A stretch of 64,000 nucleotides of DNA from Thiomicrorhabdus immobilis (GCF_021654855.1 NZ_AP024202.1:1612001-1676000); one strand, 5' to 3'. Positions 43,938-53,344 are shown, counted from the stretch's first letter. Notes: generated by a model not told the origin, from the sequence alone. Made by a program: numbers and translations.

Positions 43938-46079
43938 GTGATAAAAGCAGATATTATTAATCCATTAACTGAATGTTTATTAATGATCTGTAGGTATCAT
44001 GGAAGAATTGTAACTCGCGAACACCTCATTAGCGGATTACCTCTTTCTAAAGGTGATTTAAGTCCATCTAATTTCAACCGAGCTGCCAACCGTGCCGACA
44101 TGGCGAGTAAGGTCATTAGCCGCCCCATCTCAAAAATCAATCCAAACCTTTTACCAGCGATTCTTTTGCTAAAAGAGTCTGTTTCAGCAAATCAAGCCTG
44201 TGTCCTTTATGAAATTGATGAAGTCAATCATAAAGCCATTGTTGTGTATCCTGACCTTCCAGAAAGCCCTGTAGAAATCGAGTTAACACAGCTGGATGCC
44301 GATTATAGCGGTACCGTCATTTATGTTCGCCCTGAGTTTCAATTTGAAAATAGCGCGACAAATTTAAAACATAATCGATTCCATTGGTTTTGGGGAGTTA
44401 TTAAAGATAATCGTAAACTTTATAGGGATATATTACTGGCCTCAATCTTTATAAATATTTTTGCATTGGCAATGCCCCTTTTTGTAATGAATGTTTATGA
44501 CAGAGTGGTTCCTAACCATGCGATTGAAACCTTATGGGTACTCGCTATTGGTATCTCTTTAGTAATGTGTGCGGAACTGATTCTGAAGCTTATGCGTAGC
44601 TGGTTTATAGACCTTGGTGCCAACCGGGCTGATGTCAGAATATCTTCAGAAATTTTAGAACAAGTTTTGGGTATGAAGCTAGAAAACCGCCCTGAGTCCT
44701 CTGGTTCTTTTGTATCGAATATTCAATCATTTGAATCTATTCGTAACTTTATTGGTTCACTCACCATTACTGCTTTAGTAGATTTACCTTTTGTTTTACT
44801 TTTTGGGTTAATTATATTTTTGATAAATCCTATTCTTGTTATCCCAATTTTAATTGGGGTTTTTCTTATCTTTAGCTATGCCTTAATAACACAGAAAAAG
44901 ATGCATCGATTATCTCTCGATTCGATGTACGCAAGTGCAATGCGTAATTCAACCCTATACGAAGGTATCTCCAATATTGAAACAATTAAAAGCTTTAATA
45001 TTGAGAATAGAACCCAAGCTAATTGGGAAAAAGCGACCATCTTCATTACGCATAATGCTGCAAAATTGCGATTGTTATCTGCATCCATTACCCAAGGAGC
45101 ACAATGGATTCAGCATATTGTTGGTATATCGGTGATTATTCTGGGTGTTTACTTGATTATTAAAGGTGATATTAGTCAAGGGGCATTAATCGCCTCTTAC
45201 ATGCTCAGTGCCCGAGCCATGACTCCTGTTAGCCATACTGCTGGTCTGCTTTCTCAGTATCACTATGCCGCAACCTCCTATGAAGCGCTTAATAACATAA
45301 TGTCCCAAGAATTAGAAAGACCTTTTGATCACAACTGGTTTTCACCAGCAATCATAAAAGGTGAAATCGAGTTTAGAAATGTCTGTTTTCGTTATCCAAA
45401 AAATGAACAATTAGTGTTAGACAATGTTTCATTTAAAATTAATCCAGGAGAGAAAATTGCCATCTTAGGAAGAAACGGCTCTGGAAAAAGCTCCTTACAG
45501 AAGCTTATTTTAGGTCTTTATCACCCAGAATCTGGAAGTGTTTTAGTTGATGGTATTGATTTACGTCAATTTGAACCCGCTATTTTAAGAAGCCATATTG
45601 GTTATATTCCGCAAGAGCCTTCTTTATTTTCAGGCACATTAAAAGACAATATCTCTATCACCGCACCCTTTGCGGATGAAGAACAAATCCTTAATGTTAT
45701 TAAACTATGCGGTCTAAATGAGATTATTCATAACCACTCTGAAGGAATTAACCTGCAGGTTGGTGAAAGAGGACAATTGTTATCTGGTGGCCAAAAACAA
45801 GCGGTAGCACTTGCCCGAGCTCTGATTAATGACCCTCCGATATTACTATTTGATGAACCCACGGGGGCTTTAGATTACTCGAGTAAGACCAATTTTAGTC
45901 ATAACCTTGCAGCCATTTCAGAAGGCAAAACCATGCTGACGATTACCCACAGTATCAATTTAATTGATTTTGCGGAGCGCATCATTGTCTTGGATTCTGG
46001 GAAAATCATTGCTGATGGTCCAAAAGAAGATGTACTTGCCGCCTTGCAAAAGGGTCGAATTGGAGGCGTAAAAAAATGA
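43938..46079 (+). CDS. LapB-type type I secretion ABC transporter
   Basis: A 713-residue inner-membrane exporter ATPase. The N-terminal 140 residues resemble a C39-peptidase-like domain that lacks the catalytic set, as usual for adhesin exporters. Five to six membrane segments follow (from LLASIFINIFALAMPLFVM near 170). The ATPase has Walker A GRNGSGKSS near 511, signature LLSGGQKQAVALAR near 613 and Walker B ILLFDEPTGALD near 635. It starts at GTG with AAAGGA upstream. It overlaps the adaptor gene by four bases. Confidence 0.92.
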   Translation: MIKADIINPLTECLLMICRYHGRIVTREHLISGLPLSKGDLSPSNFNRAANRADMASKVISRPISKINPNLLPAILLLKESVSANQACVLYEIDEVNHKAIVVYPDLPESPVEIELTQLDADYSGTVIYVRPEFQFENSATNLKHNRFHWFWGVIKDNRKLYRDILLASIFINIFALAMPLFVMNVYDRVVPNHAIETLWVLAIGISLVMCAELILKLMRSWFIDLGANRADVRISSEILEQVLGMKLENRPESSGSFVSNIQSFESIRNFIGSLTITALVDLPFVLLFGLIIFLINPILVIPILIGVFLIFSYALITQKKMHRLSLDSMYASAMRNSTLYEGISNIETIKSFNIENRTQANWEKATIFITHNAAKLRLLSASITQGAQWIQHIVGISVIILGVYLIIKGDISQGALIASYMLSARAMTPVSHTAGLLSQYHYAATSYEALNNIMSQELERPFDHNWFSPAIIKGEIEFRNVCFRYPKNEQLVLDNVSFKINPGEKIAILGRNGSGKSSLQKLILGLYHPESGSVLVDGIDLRQFEPAILRSHIGYIPQEPSLFSGTLKDNISITAPFADEEQILNVIKLCGLNEIIHNHSEGINLQVGERGQLLSGGQKQAVALARALINDPPILLFDEPTGALDYSSKTNFSHNLAAISEGKTMLTITHSINLIDFAERIIVLDSGKIIADGPKEDVLAALQKGRIGGVKK

Positions 46080-47488
46080 AAACGCCAAAAACACCAGAAG
46101 AACTTTTATTTAAAAACCTTCATAGACTTGCTAAAGACAATATCAGTGAGCGTGATATCTTAATCAAAAAAGGCATTGTCAACACTCAATTAAACCATAC
46201 TGACTGGGTTATTGACGCTGAGTGGGCAAAAATCCAACAACGCCCAATAAGAGCTTCTTCATTGCTGTACTTTACCCTCTTTAGCTTGATTTTATTATTT
46301 ACCTGGTCTTTTTACGCCTCATTGGATGAAATCACTAGAGGTACTGGAAAAGTTATCCCTTCGCATAAACTTCAGGTTGTCCAATCCCTTGATGGCGGAA
46401 TCATTAACAAGATACTCGTACGTGAAGGAGATTTTGTTGAAAAGGGTCAATTGCTTGTCCAAATTGATTCAACACGCTCAAAATCAACCTTAAATGAAAA
46501 TATTGCCCAAGTTTCAGCCTTAAGGGCAGAAGTCATACGTTTACAATCCCTAATAAATCAAACCCTACCGGTTTTTTCAGATGACCTCATTACAAATGCA
46601 AGTGAGTATGTCGAGAGAGAAAAACGTCTTTACACATCAAACATGAATGAATATAACGAAAAAAAGAATATTTTAGAATCTCAATTATTTCAAAAAGAAC
46701 AAGCGTTAGCCGAAGCTTTCGCGTACCAAAAACAATATCAACAAAATATAAGCCTTTTATCTAAAGAATTGGCAGCAGTTAAACCCCTGCTAAAATCTGG
46801 TGCGGTATCAGAAGTAGAGATTTACAAATTAACTCGAGAATTGAATTCACTTAAAGGTGATCTTGCTAAAACTAATGCGATAATTAAGCGCAGTCAGGGC
46901 GCAATTGAAGAGGCAAAAAACAAAGTTAGAGAGCTTGAAATCAGCACGATGAAAGTGTGGCGTGAACAACTATCAGAGTCATCAACCAAATTAGCGAGTT
47001 TAAGCCAAGCCGCAAAAGGCTTGGAAGATAGGGTTAAACAAACTGACATTAGAGCACCGATTAGAGGCACGATAAAGAGGTTATTTTATAATACGGTGTA
47101 TGGTGTTGTATCACCTGGTCAAACCCTTTTGGAAATTCTTCCAAAAGATGACCAGCTGATTGTAGAAACGAAAATCCGTCCTCGAGACATTGCCTTTATC
47201 CATCCAGGTCAACGGGCAATCATCAAATTTAGTGCTTTCGACTTCGCGATTTATGGAGGGGTTGAAGCAACGGTAACCGATATCAGCCCAGATTCCATCA
47301 CCGATGAGAACAACGAAACCTACTACATCGTTAAATTGAAAACGGATATGGCAAATGTTCATAAAGCCATTGAAATCATACCTGGAATGACCGCTCAAAC
47401 TGATATTATTACAGGTAAAAAAACCGTTATTGAATACCTTTTCAAACCAATATTAAGAGCTTCATCGCAAGCCATGACTGAGAGGTGA
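46076..47488 (+). CDS. LapC-type membrane fusion protein (HlyD family)
   Basis: A 470-residue periplasmic adaptor. One N-terminal membrane segment (LLYFTLFSLILLFTWSFYA near 64-82) is followed by a split lipoyl domain (DGGIINKILVREGDFVEKGQ; DIRAPIRGTIKRL) around a long coiled-coil, then the beta-barrel (VETKIRPRDIAFIHPGQRAIIKFSAFDF), a hallmark of HlyD adaptors. The four-base overlap with the ABC gene couples their translation. It connects LapB to the TolC-OmpA channel. Confidence 0.92.
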   Translation: MKTPKTPEELLFKNLHRLAKDNISERDILIKKGIVNTQLNHTDWVIDAEWAKIQQRPIRASSLLYFTLFSLILLFTWSFYASLDEITRGTGKVIPSHKLQVVQSLDGGIINKILVREGDFVEKGQLLVQIDSTRSKSTLNENIAQVSALRAEVIRLQSLINQTLPVFSDDLITNASEYVEREKRLYTSNMNEYNEKKNILESQLFQKEQALAEAFAYQKQYQQNISLLSKELAAVKPLLKSGAVSEVEIYKLTRELNSLKGDLAKTNAIIKRSQGAIEEAKNKVRELEISTMKVWREQLSESSTKLASLSQAAKGLEDRVKQTDIRAPIRGTIKRLFYNTVYGVVSPGQTLLEILPKDDQLIVETKIRPRDIAFIHPGQRAIIKFSAFDFAIYGGVEATVTDISPDSITDENNETYYIVKLKTDMANVHKAIEIIPGMTAQTDIITGKKTVIEYLFKPILRASSQAMTER

Positions 47489-47491
47489 TAT

Positions 47492-48079
47492 ATGTTACTA
47501 ATAACACAAACAGGCTTTAAATCCACAACATGGAAGACAGCCTTTCCAGATATTGAATTACATACAGACGATGGTATTCCTGGTAATTTACAACAACATC
47601 AAACAATCTGGATTGTCAGTCAAATATCCAATTGGCAAGACCGGGTTACACAGCTTTCAAATTCAGGAAAATCCGTAATTGTTTTAACACGTAAACCATC
47701 AACAGAAGAATTTAAGCTCGCTTTTCAATCAGGGGCTAAAGGCTATGTTGATGCGCTCGCTAACCCGCAAATATTACAAACCGTATATAAAAGCGTCAAA
47801 GCTGGCGGGTTATGGATTCCTGAAAATTTAATCAATCAAATGATTAACTTAATCGCCACTAAAATTGAGCATAAAAACATTCCTGACTTACATCAACTCA
47901 CCGCTGCAGAGAAACTTGTCGCCGAAAAAATTTCGTTAGGAGAGTCAAATAAAGAAGTGGCCGAAGAATTGAAAGTCTGTGAAAGAACGATCAAATCGCA
48001 TCTAACATCAATCTATCAAAAATTGAATCTTCGCGACCGCATGCACCTGATGCTATATATGCAAGGGAAAATCACTTAA
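47492..48079 (+). CDS. LuxR-type regulator with degenerate receiver
   Basis: A 195-residue DNA-binding regulator. The C-terminus is a LuxR/NarL helix-turn-helix (LTAAEKLVAEKISLGESNKEVAEEL; TIKSHLTSIYQKLNLRDR). The N-terminal 125 residues have the receiver outline (FQSGAKGYVDALANPQ is the last-strand region) but no acceptor Asp where the third strand should end: IWIVSQISNW is found instead. It is thus probably phosphorylation-independent. Three bases after the adaptor stop; likely a regulator of this module, perhaps using the AAGTAT boxes. Confidence 0.8.
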   Translation: MLLITQTGFKSTTWKTAFPDIELHTDDGIPGNLQQHQTIWIVSQISNWQDRVTQLSNSGKSVIVLTRKPSTEEFKLAFQSGAKGYVDALANPQILQTVYKSVKAGGLWIPENLINQMINLIATKIEHKNIPDLHQLTAAEKLVAEKISLGESNKEVAEELKVCERTIKSHLTSIYQKLNLRDRMHLMLYMQGKIT

Positions 48080-48101
48080 GTAAGCTCAAAGAGGATTCAA
48101 G

Positions 48102-48449
48102 ATGTATGTAAAACGAAGCGCTGACGGGGAAATTGTTTCATTAAGTCTCGAGCAAACCAATGGGTTCAATGAATCTTTAGACTTTGATACAGATGAAGTG
48201 CAACAGTTTTTGAATAAAGCCAAACCCACCAACGATAAACTCAAAGACACGTTCGTTGCATCAGATGAAGACTTTATTCGAGTCCTAGAAGACTTAATAA
48301 ACCTATTGTCGGATAAAGGAATCATTCGATTTACAGAACTGCCAATTGAAGTGCAAAGAAAGCTACTCAAACGACAATCCATTAGGTCAAATGCAGATAA
48401 AATAAACCTATTTGATGAAGAGCAATTATCTAAATTGAATAAAGAATAG
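48102..48449 (+). CDS. Small conserved protein of the adhesion operon
   Basis: A 115-residue cytoplasmic protein. It begins MYVKRSADGEIVSLSLEQ and ends in an acidic, helical part. Similar small proteins are found beside adhesin clusters in gammaproteobacteria and are often misnamed tryptophan-synthase-beta-like. It has no catalytic motif of that enzyme. AGAGGA precedes the ATG. It is the last gene of the secretion operon and converges on the protease gene. Function unknown. Confidence 0.6.
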   Translation: MYVKRSADGEIVSLSLEQTNGFNESLDFDTDEVQQFLNKAKPTNDKLKDTFVASDEDFIRVLEDLINLLSDKGIIRFTELPIEVQRKLLKRQSIRSNADKINLFDEEQLSKLNKE

Positions 48450-48451
48450 AG

Positions 48452-49156
48452 TTAAAGCATAATCCCTTGTTGTTCAATCTTAGCTAACACATGACTCCAA
48501 CTTGATAAACGCTCAGTTGAATTGGAGTAATATTTCTGCTGTTCCCCCAACCAAAGCCCTTCTTTATTAAAACTATAAATCAATTTTAAATCCGTGCGTT
48601 GTGATACAGGTTTTACATCAGCAATCAAGCTATCCAAAATGTATGGTTCAGAATCCGTTTCATCATAATAAGCCAAAACAATATGAGATTCGTATACAGA
48701 ATCCTTAGCGTTAGCCGTCTTTGCCTTGACATACATTAATCTTAAATTTGAATCTGAAATGCCTGCCAGCCTCAATGAAACGTATTTTGCAATTGCAAAA
48801 TCTTCACAATCACCTTGTGAAATTGCTAAAGTTTCCCCTAAAGATGCCCAATAGTCATTTTTACCGTAAACAGATTTATCCATTCCATAATCTAATGTTT
48901 GCGTAAAAAAATCATTAATCTTCTCTACCTTTTCTAAATTCGGTAGTAGAGATAAATCGCCTAACATTCGCTGCCAACGCAAGACACTATCAGCCCCTGG
49001 TTGACCAAAATCTTTTAAAACCATGTTATACAATTGTTCTAAGTCTGAATTCACTTTTGCCATTGATGCTGTAGAAACTAGAAATAATAAAAACACCATT
49101 AATGCCTTTAGATGAAAATAATATTTTCTAGTTCTTAAAATAAATTGTATTTTCAA
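48452..49156 (-). CDS. LapG-type periplasmic cysteine protease
   Basis: A 234-residue transglutaminase-like (BTLCP) protease. A signal peptide (ALMVFLLFLVSTASMA) leads the domain. The catalytic triad is visible: Cys in SQGDCEDFAIAK, His in YESHIVLAYY and Asp in PYILDSLIADV. In characterised systems LapG cuts the adhesin's retention module to release it from the surface, and LapD blocks it when cyclic-di-GMP is high. The adhesin here has a PAAG site at residue 108. Start is TTG with AGGA upstream. Two bases separate it from the converging 115-residue gene. Confidence 0.9.
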   Translation of the reverse strand: MKIQFILRTRKYYFHLKALMVFLLFLVSTASMAKVNSDLEQLYNMVLKDFGQPGADSVLRWQRMLGDLSLLPNLEKVEKINDFFTQTLDYGMDKSVYGKNDYWASLGETLAISQGDCEDFAIAKYVSLRLAGISDSNLRLMYVKAKTANAKDSVYESHIVLAYYDETDSEPYILDSLIADVKPVSQRTDLKLIYSFNKEGLWLGEQQKYYSNSTERLSSWSHVLAKIEQQGIML

Positions 49157-49729
49157 TTTCTCAATCCTGACAACTCACAAAAAATTATTATTGAATTTAC
49201 AACTCAAAAATAATTCAAACAGTGAGCATTGTATTAAAAACCACACAAATAGAAAGTGTAAATTCAAAATTAATGTGCAACTCGGATATCTCTGCACCTT
49301 ATAACCAATAAGAACACCCAAACACTGTTGAATATTCGACACCTATGAATACGCCCAGCAATAAAATTACCAAGTTTTTAATTCGATGGAAGGAAACTAA
49401 AACAGACTGTCAATAAGGAGAGAGAACTTGAATCGATTTTAGTTCGTAATAGAGGAACTTATTATTTTGAAAAGAAGCTGAAGTTTTACTCCCTTACTCC
49501 ACAAGCCACATTTTTTACTTCTGATAGCCAAATACATCGAAAACAAGCCCATCACAAGGTTCTAAGCTAAATACTGAAAAAGATGGTTCAGCAAGCATAA
49601 AAAGCGTTAAAAACAATGAAATCTAATGAACCATATAAACGTAGTTGAAAACTCACCAGGCCTGTTGAGTTATCAACCAAAAATAAATCGAGATAACCAG
49701 CCCGCATCTTACCTCTAAAATTTAGGCAA
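49157..49729. other. Long non-coding or degraded gap
   Basis: About 570 AT-rich bases between the protease and tRNA-fMet with no supported gene. It holds a near-copy of the dispersed palindrome (ACCAGGCCTGTT, 49655-49666) within a larger inverted repeat (AACTCA...TGAGTT). It may be a degraded remnant at the module's edge. Confidence 0.5.
49655..49666. repeat. Near-copy of the dispersed palindrome
   Basis: ACCAGGCCTGTT, one mismatch from the palindrome. Confidence 0.6.
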
Positions 49730-49730
49730 T

Positions 49731-49781
49731 AAAAAAGCCAGACCTCATTCACTCGTAAGTGTTTAAATTGTCTGGCTTTAG
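49731..49781 (-). terminator. Terminator of tRNA-fMet
   Basis: On the minus strand AAAGCCAGAC and GTCTGGCTTT pair perfectly around a 26-base loop and run into further T residues, just after the tRNA. Confidence 0.85.
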
Positions 49782-49785
49782 AATG

Positions 49786-49862
<77 letters not shown>

Positions 49863-49902
49863 TCAATTTGTAATTCGTAACGTTTCCGTTTCGATGTGGC
49901 GT

Positions 49903-49937
49903 ATTATAGGGGGTTACAGAAATATTACAACCCCCTA
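49903..49937 (-). promoter_or_regulatory. tRNA-fMet promoter with overlapping inverted repeat
   Basis: On the minus strand TTGTAA, a 16-base spacer and TATAAT form a sigma-70 promoter about 40 bases before the tRNA. TAGGGGGTT and AACCCCCTA (nine-base arms at 49907-49915 and 49929-49937) cover the spacer and -35. The repeat could be an operator or the end signal of the DUF2818 transcript. Confidence 0.6.
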
Positions 49938-49949
49938 ATATGCTTTTAT

Positions 49950-50270
49950 TTAAACTTTATTACTTTTAATGAATTGCTTAAGGTTATATCTATAAATAAA
50001 GCCCGGAAAAGCAAATATCATGAACATGAATAACGTGATTGTATAGAACTCCCACCCCTGATTGGCGACATGTCCCATGGTTTTATTTTCTAACAAATAG
50101 GCAAAAATTCCGGTAACGATGAAATACAAAAACCACTCTGCCAGGTTTATCCAAATGCTTTTCTCAGGAACTTTTAAGAATACAAAAATTCGATTTGAAA
50201 GAATAAATGGAATATTCGATAAAACGATTGCTGTAACCAATAAGAGCCAAACGGCTTGAGTTGAATCCAT
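49950..50270 (-). CDS. DUF2818 family membrane protein
   Basis: A 106-residue inner-membrane protein with three hydrophobic segments (WLLLVTAIVLSNIPFIL; AEWFLYFIVTGIFAYLL; FYTITLFMFMIFAFPGFIY). It belongs to a family usually found directly after nuoN in beta- and gammaproteobacteria; its role in complex I is unknown. A terminator hairpin separates it from nuoN, and AGGAGA precedes its ATG. Confidence 0.8.
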   Translation of the reverse strand: MDSTQAVWLLLVTAIVLSNIPFILSNRIFVFLKVPEKSIWINLAEWFLYFIVTGIFAYLLENKTMGHVANQGWEFYTITLFMFMIFAFPGFIYRYNLKQFIKSNKV

Positions 50271-50286
50271 GTTATCTCCTAAAACG

Positions 50287-50314
50287 TAAAAAGCCCGTGA
50301 CTCACGGGCTTTTG
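50287..50314. terminator. Terminator after nuoN
   Basis: AAAAGCCCGTGA-C-TCACGGGCTTTT is an almost perfect palindrome with A and T tracts on both sides; it ends the nuo operon or attenuates before the DUF2818 gene. Confidence 0.85.
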
Positions 50315-50330
50315 TTAATTATGAAAATGA

Positions 50331-51776
50331 TTACATTACCTTTAAGCTTTGGTAACACAAGTCTATTAATGAACTTGGTACTAAACCTAAAACGAATAAC
50401 GCTAAAGCAAAGAAACTGACTGCCCAATTGGAACCTGAACTGGTTGTTTCAATCGGTGATTCATCTTCTGGCTTATCAAAGTACATTGCCTTGACCACTT
50501 TAAGGTAGTAGAAAGCACTGATAACCGCCATGATGACACCGATTACAGCTATCCAAGTAAATCCAGCTTTGATGACTTCTTCTATTACAATGATTTTTGC
50601 CCAGAAACCGATAAATGGTGGAATACCTGCCATAGAGAACAAAATGACAAGCATCATTAAAGCTAACCAAGGGTTACGTGCATTTAAACCAGCAAAATCT
50701 GAAATTTTATCAAACTCGTTGCCTGTTTTTGAAAGCGCGACAATCATACCGAAACCAGCTACACCTGTTAGAGCGTAAACAATAACGTAGAACATGGATG
50801 CCGAATACCCTTCAGGAGTAGCAGCAATTACACCTAACAACATAAAACCGACATGCCCAATACCTGAATACGCAAGCATACGTTTTAGATTATCTTGGAC
50901 GATGGCAATAAGCGACCCAACGACCATTGATAGGATTGAAATCATGATGATCAATGATTGCCAGTCTTTGACCAGGCCTGGTAAAGCTTCTTCAAGCAGT
51001 CGGTATAGCATGGCAAAACCGGCAATTTTTGGTGCTGTACCTAAATAAAGTGTTACCGCTGATGGTGAACCTTGGTAAACGTCCGGCATCCACATATGGA
51101 AAGGGACGGCACCCAGTTTAAAGGCCAAACCAATGACCACAAAGACCACACCAAAAGACAATACGACACTATCGACATTACCTGAAGCAATGACTTTTGC
51201 CATCTCAGGGAAAGTAATAGAACCTGTCGCACCATAAATCATTGAGAAACCGTATAGCAACATACCTGTAGCCAAAGCGCCTAATACAAAATACTTCATT
51301 GCCGCTTCTAAACCTTGCCCATAATCTTTTCGTAAGGCAATCATGGCATACATAGCTAAGGACATGATTTCTAGACCGATGAACATGGTAATCATGTTAT
51401 GGGCCGAAATCATGACGAACATACCCAATACACCGAATAGTCCTAGAATAAAGAACTCACCGCTGTAGAATTTATGTTGCAGCAGGTATTCACGAGAGAA
51501 TACAAATATTCCTAAACTCACCAAAATAGTGAATAACTTGAGAATATCGGCAAAACTATCGCGCACAAAGCTACCATCAAAAGTGATGACCTGAGTCGTT
51601 GCGAAACTACTTAAAATTAAATACCCCACCACTACAAGCGTGATTTGAGTCGCGTAGTAAGTCGCAAATTGGTAACGTTTTGACCAAAACGTATCTGCGA
51701 CTAAAATAAAGGAAATAAGCCCTAAAAGCACCATTTCTGGGATAGCTGGCGCAAATGATGGAATGACAAAATTCAT
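50331..51776 (-). CDS. nuoN: NADH-quinone oxidoreductase subunit N
   Basis: Antiporter-like proton-pumping membrane subunit of complex I. About 14 hydrophobic segments; the core AYSGIGHVGFMLLGVIAA and FKLGAVPFHMWMPDVYQGSP are conserved across NuoL/M/N. Length of 481 residues is usual. Last nuo gene of the operon. LPGLVKD near residue 270 is encoded by a palindrome copy. Confidence 0.94.
   Translation of the reverse strand: MNFVIPSFAPAIPEMVLLGLISFILVADTFWSKRYQFATYYATQITLVVVGYLILSSFATTQVITFDGSFVRDSFADILKLFTILVSLGIFVFSREYLLQHKFYSGEFFILGLFGVLGMFVMISAHNMITMFIGLEIMSLAMYAMIALRKDYGQGLEAAMKYFVLGALATGMLLYGFSMIYGATGSITFPEMAKVIASGNVDSVVLSFGVVFVVIGLAFKLGAVPFHMWMPDVYQGSPSAVTLYLGTAPKIAGFAMLYRLLEEALPGLVKDWQSLIIMISILSMVVGSLIAIVQDNLKRMLAYSGIGHVGFMLLGVIAATPEGYSASMFYVIVYALTGVAGFGMIVALSKTGNEFDKISDFAGLNARNPWLALMMLVILFSMAGIPPFIGFWAKIIVIEEVIKAGFTWIAVIGVIMAVISAFYYLKVVKAMYFDKPEDESPIETTSSGSNWAVSFFALALFVLGLVPSSLIDLCYQSLKVM
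50971..50982. repeat. Dispersed palindrome ACCAGGCCTGGT, copy in nuoN
   Basis: Exact copy, read on the minus strand as L-P-G-L-V. Confidence 0.9.
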
Positions 51777-51799
51777 ATTATTAATTCACCTTTATCCGT

Positions 51800-53314
51800 T
51801 TACAGTTTTGAAGTTGTGGCTTGAACCAATAGGTTCTCTACAGAAGTGTGCATCACTTCCATTAATGGCGCTGGGAAAACCCCTAACGCAACAACCGCAA
51901 CCGCTAGAATTGCCATAATGGCGAATTCACGTTTATTTAAATCGGACAATTGTTCAACATTTTCATTAGTGATTGGACCGAAGTACACTCGTTTGACCAT
52001 CCACAAGGTATAAGCCGCACCGATAACCAAGGTTAAAGCCGCTAAGGTACCAAACCATAGATTCGCTTTGAATGAACTGATGATAACCATGAACTCACCA
52101 ACAAAACCTGATGTACCAGGTAAACCTACGTTCGCCATTGAGAACAAGACTGCGAAGAATACAAACCATGGCATTTTATTCACCACACCACTGTAGGCAG
52201 AAATCTCACGTGTATGCATTCGATCGTATAGAACACCGATCGCAAGGAACATAGCGCCAGAAATGAATCCGTGAGAAATCATTTGTACCATGGCCCCTTC
52301 CATACCGATTTGCGCACCTTGTAGAGAACCAGTATTTTCAAGAATGTCATACAGTACAAACATACCAAGGGTTACAAATCCCATATGTGAAATGGATGAG
52401 TAAGCAACCAGCTTCTTCATATCACTTTGAACCATCGCAACGATACCGATATAGACGATTGCAATAAGTGACAATCCGATGACTAGCCAATCCAAAGTCA
52501 TAGAGGCATCAGGCGTGATCGGTAAGCTGAAACGTACAAAACCGTAACCACCCATTTTCAGCATAATCGCAGCTAGAACGACCGATCCGGCTGTAGGCGC
52601 TTCAACGTGTGCATCAGGTAACCAAGTATGTACCGGGAACATTGGGATTTTTACCGCAAACGCCAGTAAGAACGCAATGAAGATTAGAATCTGTACCGTC
52701 ATACCCAATTGCATCGCCTGGAAATCTAGGATGGCAAAACTACCTGACTGATAATACATGTAGATGAAAGAGATCAACATGAAGACCGAACCGAAGAAGG
52801 TATATAAGAAGAACTTCATTGTCGCGTAGACACGACGTGGACCACCCCATTTACCAATAACGATGAACATCGGAATAAGCAACGCTTCCCAGAACACATA
52901 GAATAGGATTGAATCAAGCGCAACGAAAACACCGACCATGATACCGCCCATAATCAGGAAAGCACCCATATACTGTTCAACACGCTCCTTGATGACATCC
53001 CAGGCCGAAGCGATAACCAACACTTGGGTAAAGGTGGTTAACAACACTAACGGCATTGAAAGCCCATCTACCGCCAAGTGGTAGTAGATATTGAACATTG
53101 GAATCCACTCTACCTTTTCTTCGAACTGCATGGCAGCCGTAGTGGTATCGAAATTTGTCCACAATGGTATTGAAAGAACAAATGTTAACACTGCCACGGC
53201 AAGTGATAACCATTTTGCGACTGTATCGTTATTACGACCAGCAAATAAAACCAGCAGACCACCAATAATCGGTAGCCACACTAGTGTGCTCAAAATAGGA
53301 TAGCTTGATAGCAT
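51800..53314 (-). CDS. nuoM: NADH-quinone oxidoreductase subunit M
   Basis: Antiporter-like proton-pumping subunit of 504 residues with about 14 membrane helices. Landmarks: the conserved Glu in FYVFWEALLIPMFIVIGKWGG and FPVHTWLPDAHVEAPTAGSV. The 23-base gap to nuoN fits one transcript. Confidence 0.95.
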   Translation of the reverse strand: MLSSYPILSTLVWLPIIGGLLVLFAGRNNDTVAKWLSLAVAVLTFVLSIPLWTNFDTTTAAMQFEEKVEWIPMFNIYYHLAVDGLSMPLVLLTTFTQVLVIASAWDVIKERVEQYMGAFLIMGGIMVGVFVALDSILFYVFWEALLIPMFIVIGKWGGPRRVYATMKFFLYTFFGSVFMLISFIYMYYQSGSFAILDFQAMQLGMTVQILIFIAFLLAFAVKIPMFPVHTWLPDAHVEAPTAGSVVLAAIMLKMGGYGFVRFSLPITPDASMTLDWLVIGLSLIAIVYIGIVAMVQSDMKKLVAYSSISHMGFVTLGMFVLYDILENTGSLQGAQIGMEGAMVQMISHGFISGAMFLAIGVLYDRMHTREISAYSGVVNKMPWFVFFAVLFSMANVGLPGTSGFVGEFMVIISSFKANLWFGTLAALTLVIGAAYTLWMVKRVYFGPITNENVEQLSDLNKREFAIMAILAVAVVALGVFPAPLMEVMHTSVENLLVQATTSKL

Positions 53315-53344
53315 GTATTCTATTCCCTTCTCTTATTCTTCTAA

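Noticed and set aside
48102-48449. Annotation as tryptophan synthase beta subunit
   Set aside because: The protein is 115 residues and lacks the PLP lysine motif and fold of TrpB.
49570-49620. Minus-strand frame of about 30 codons in the gap before tRNA-fMet
   Set aside because: Short, with no ribosome site and no family; it could be a remnant, but there is too little to call.
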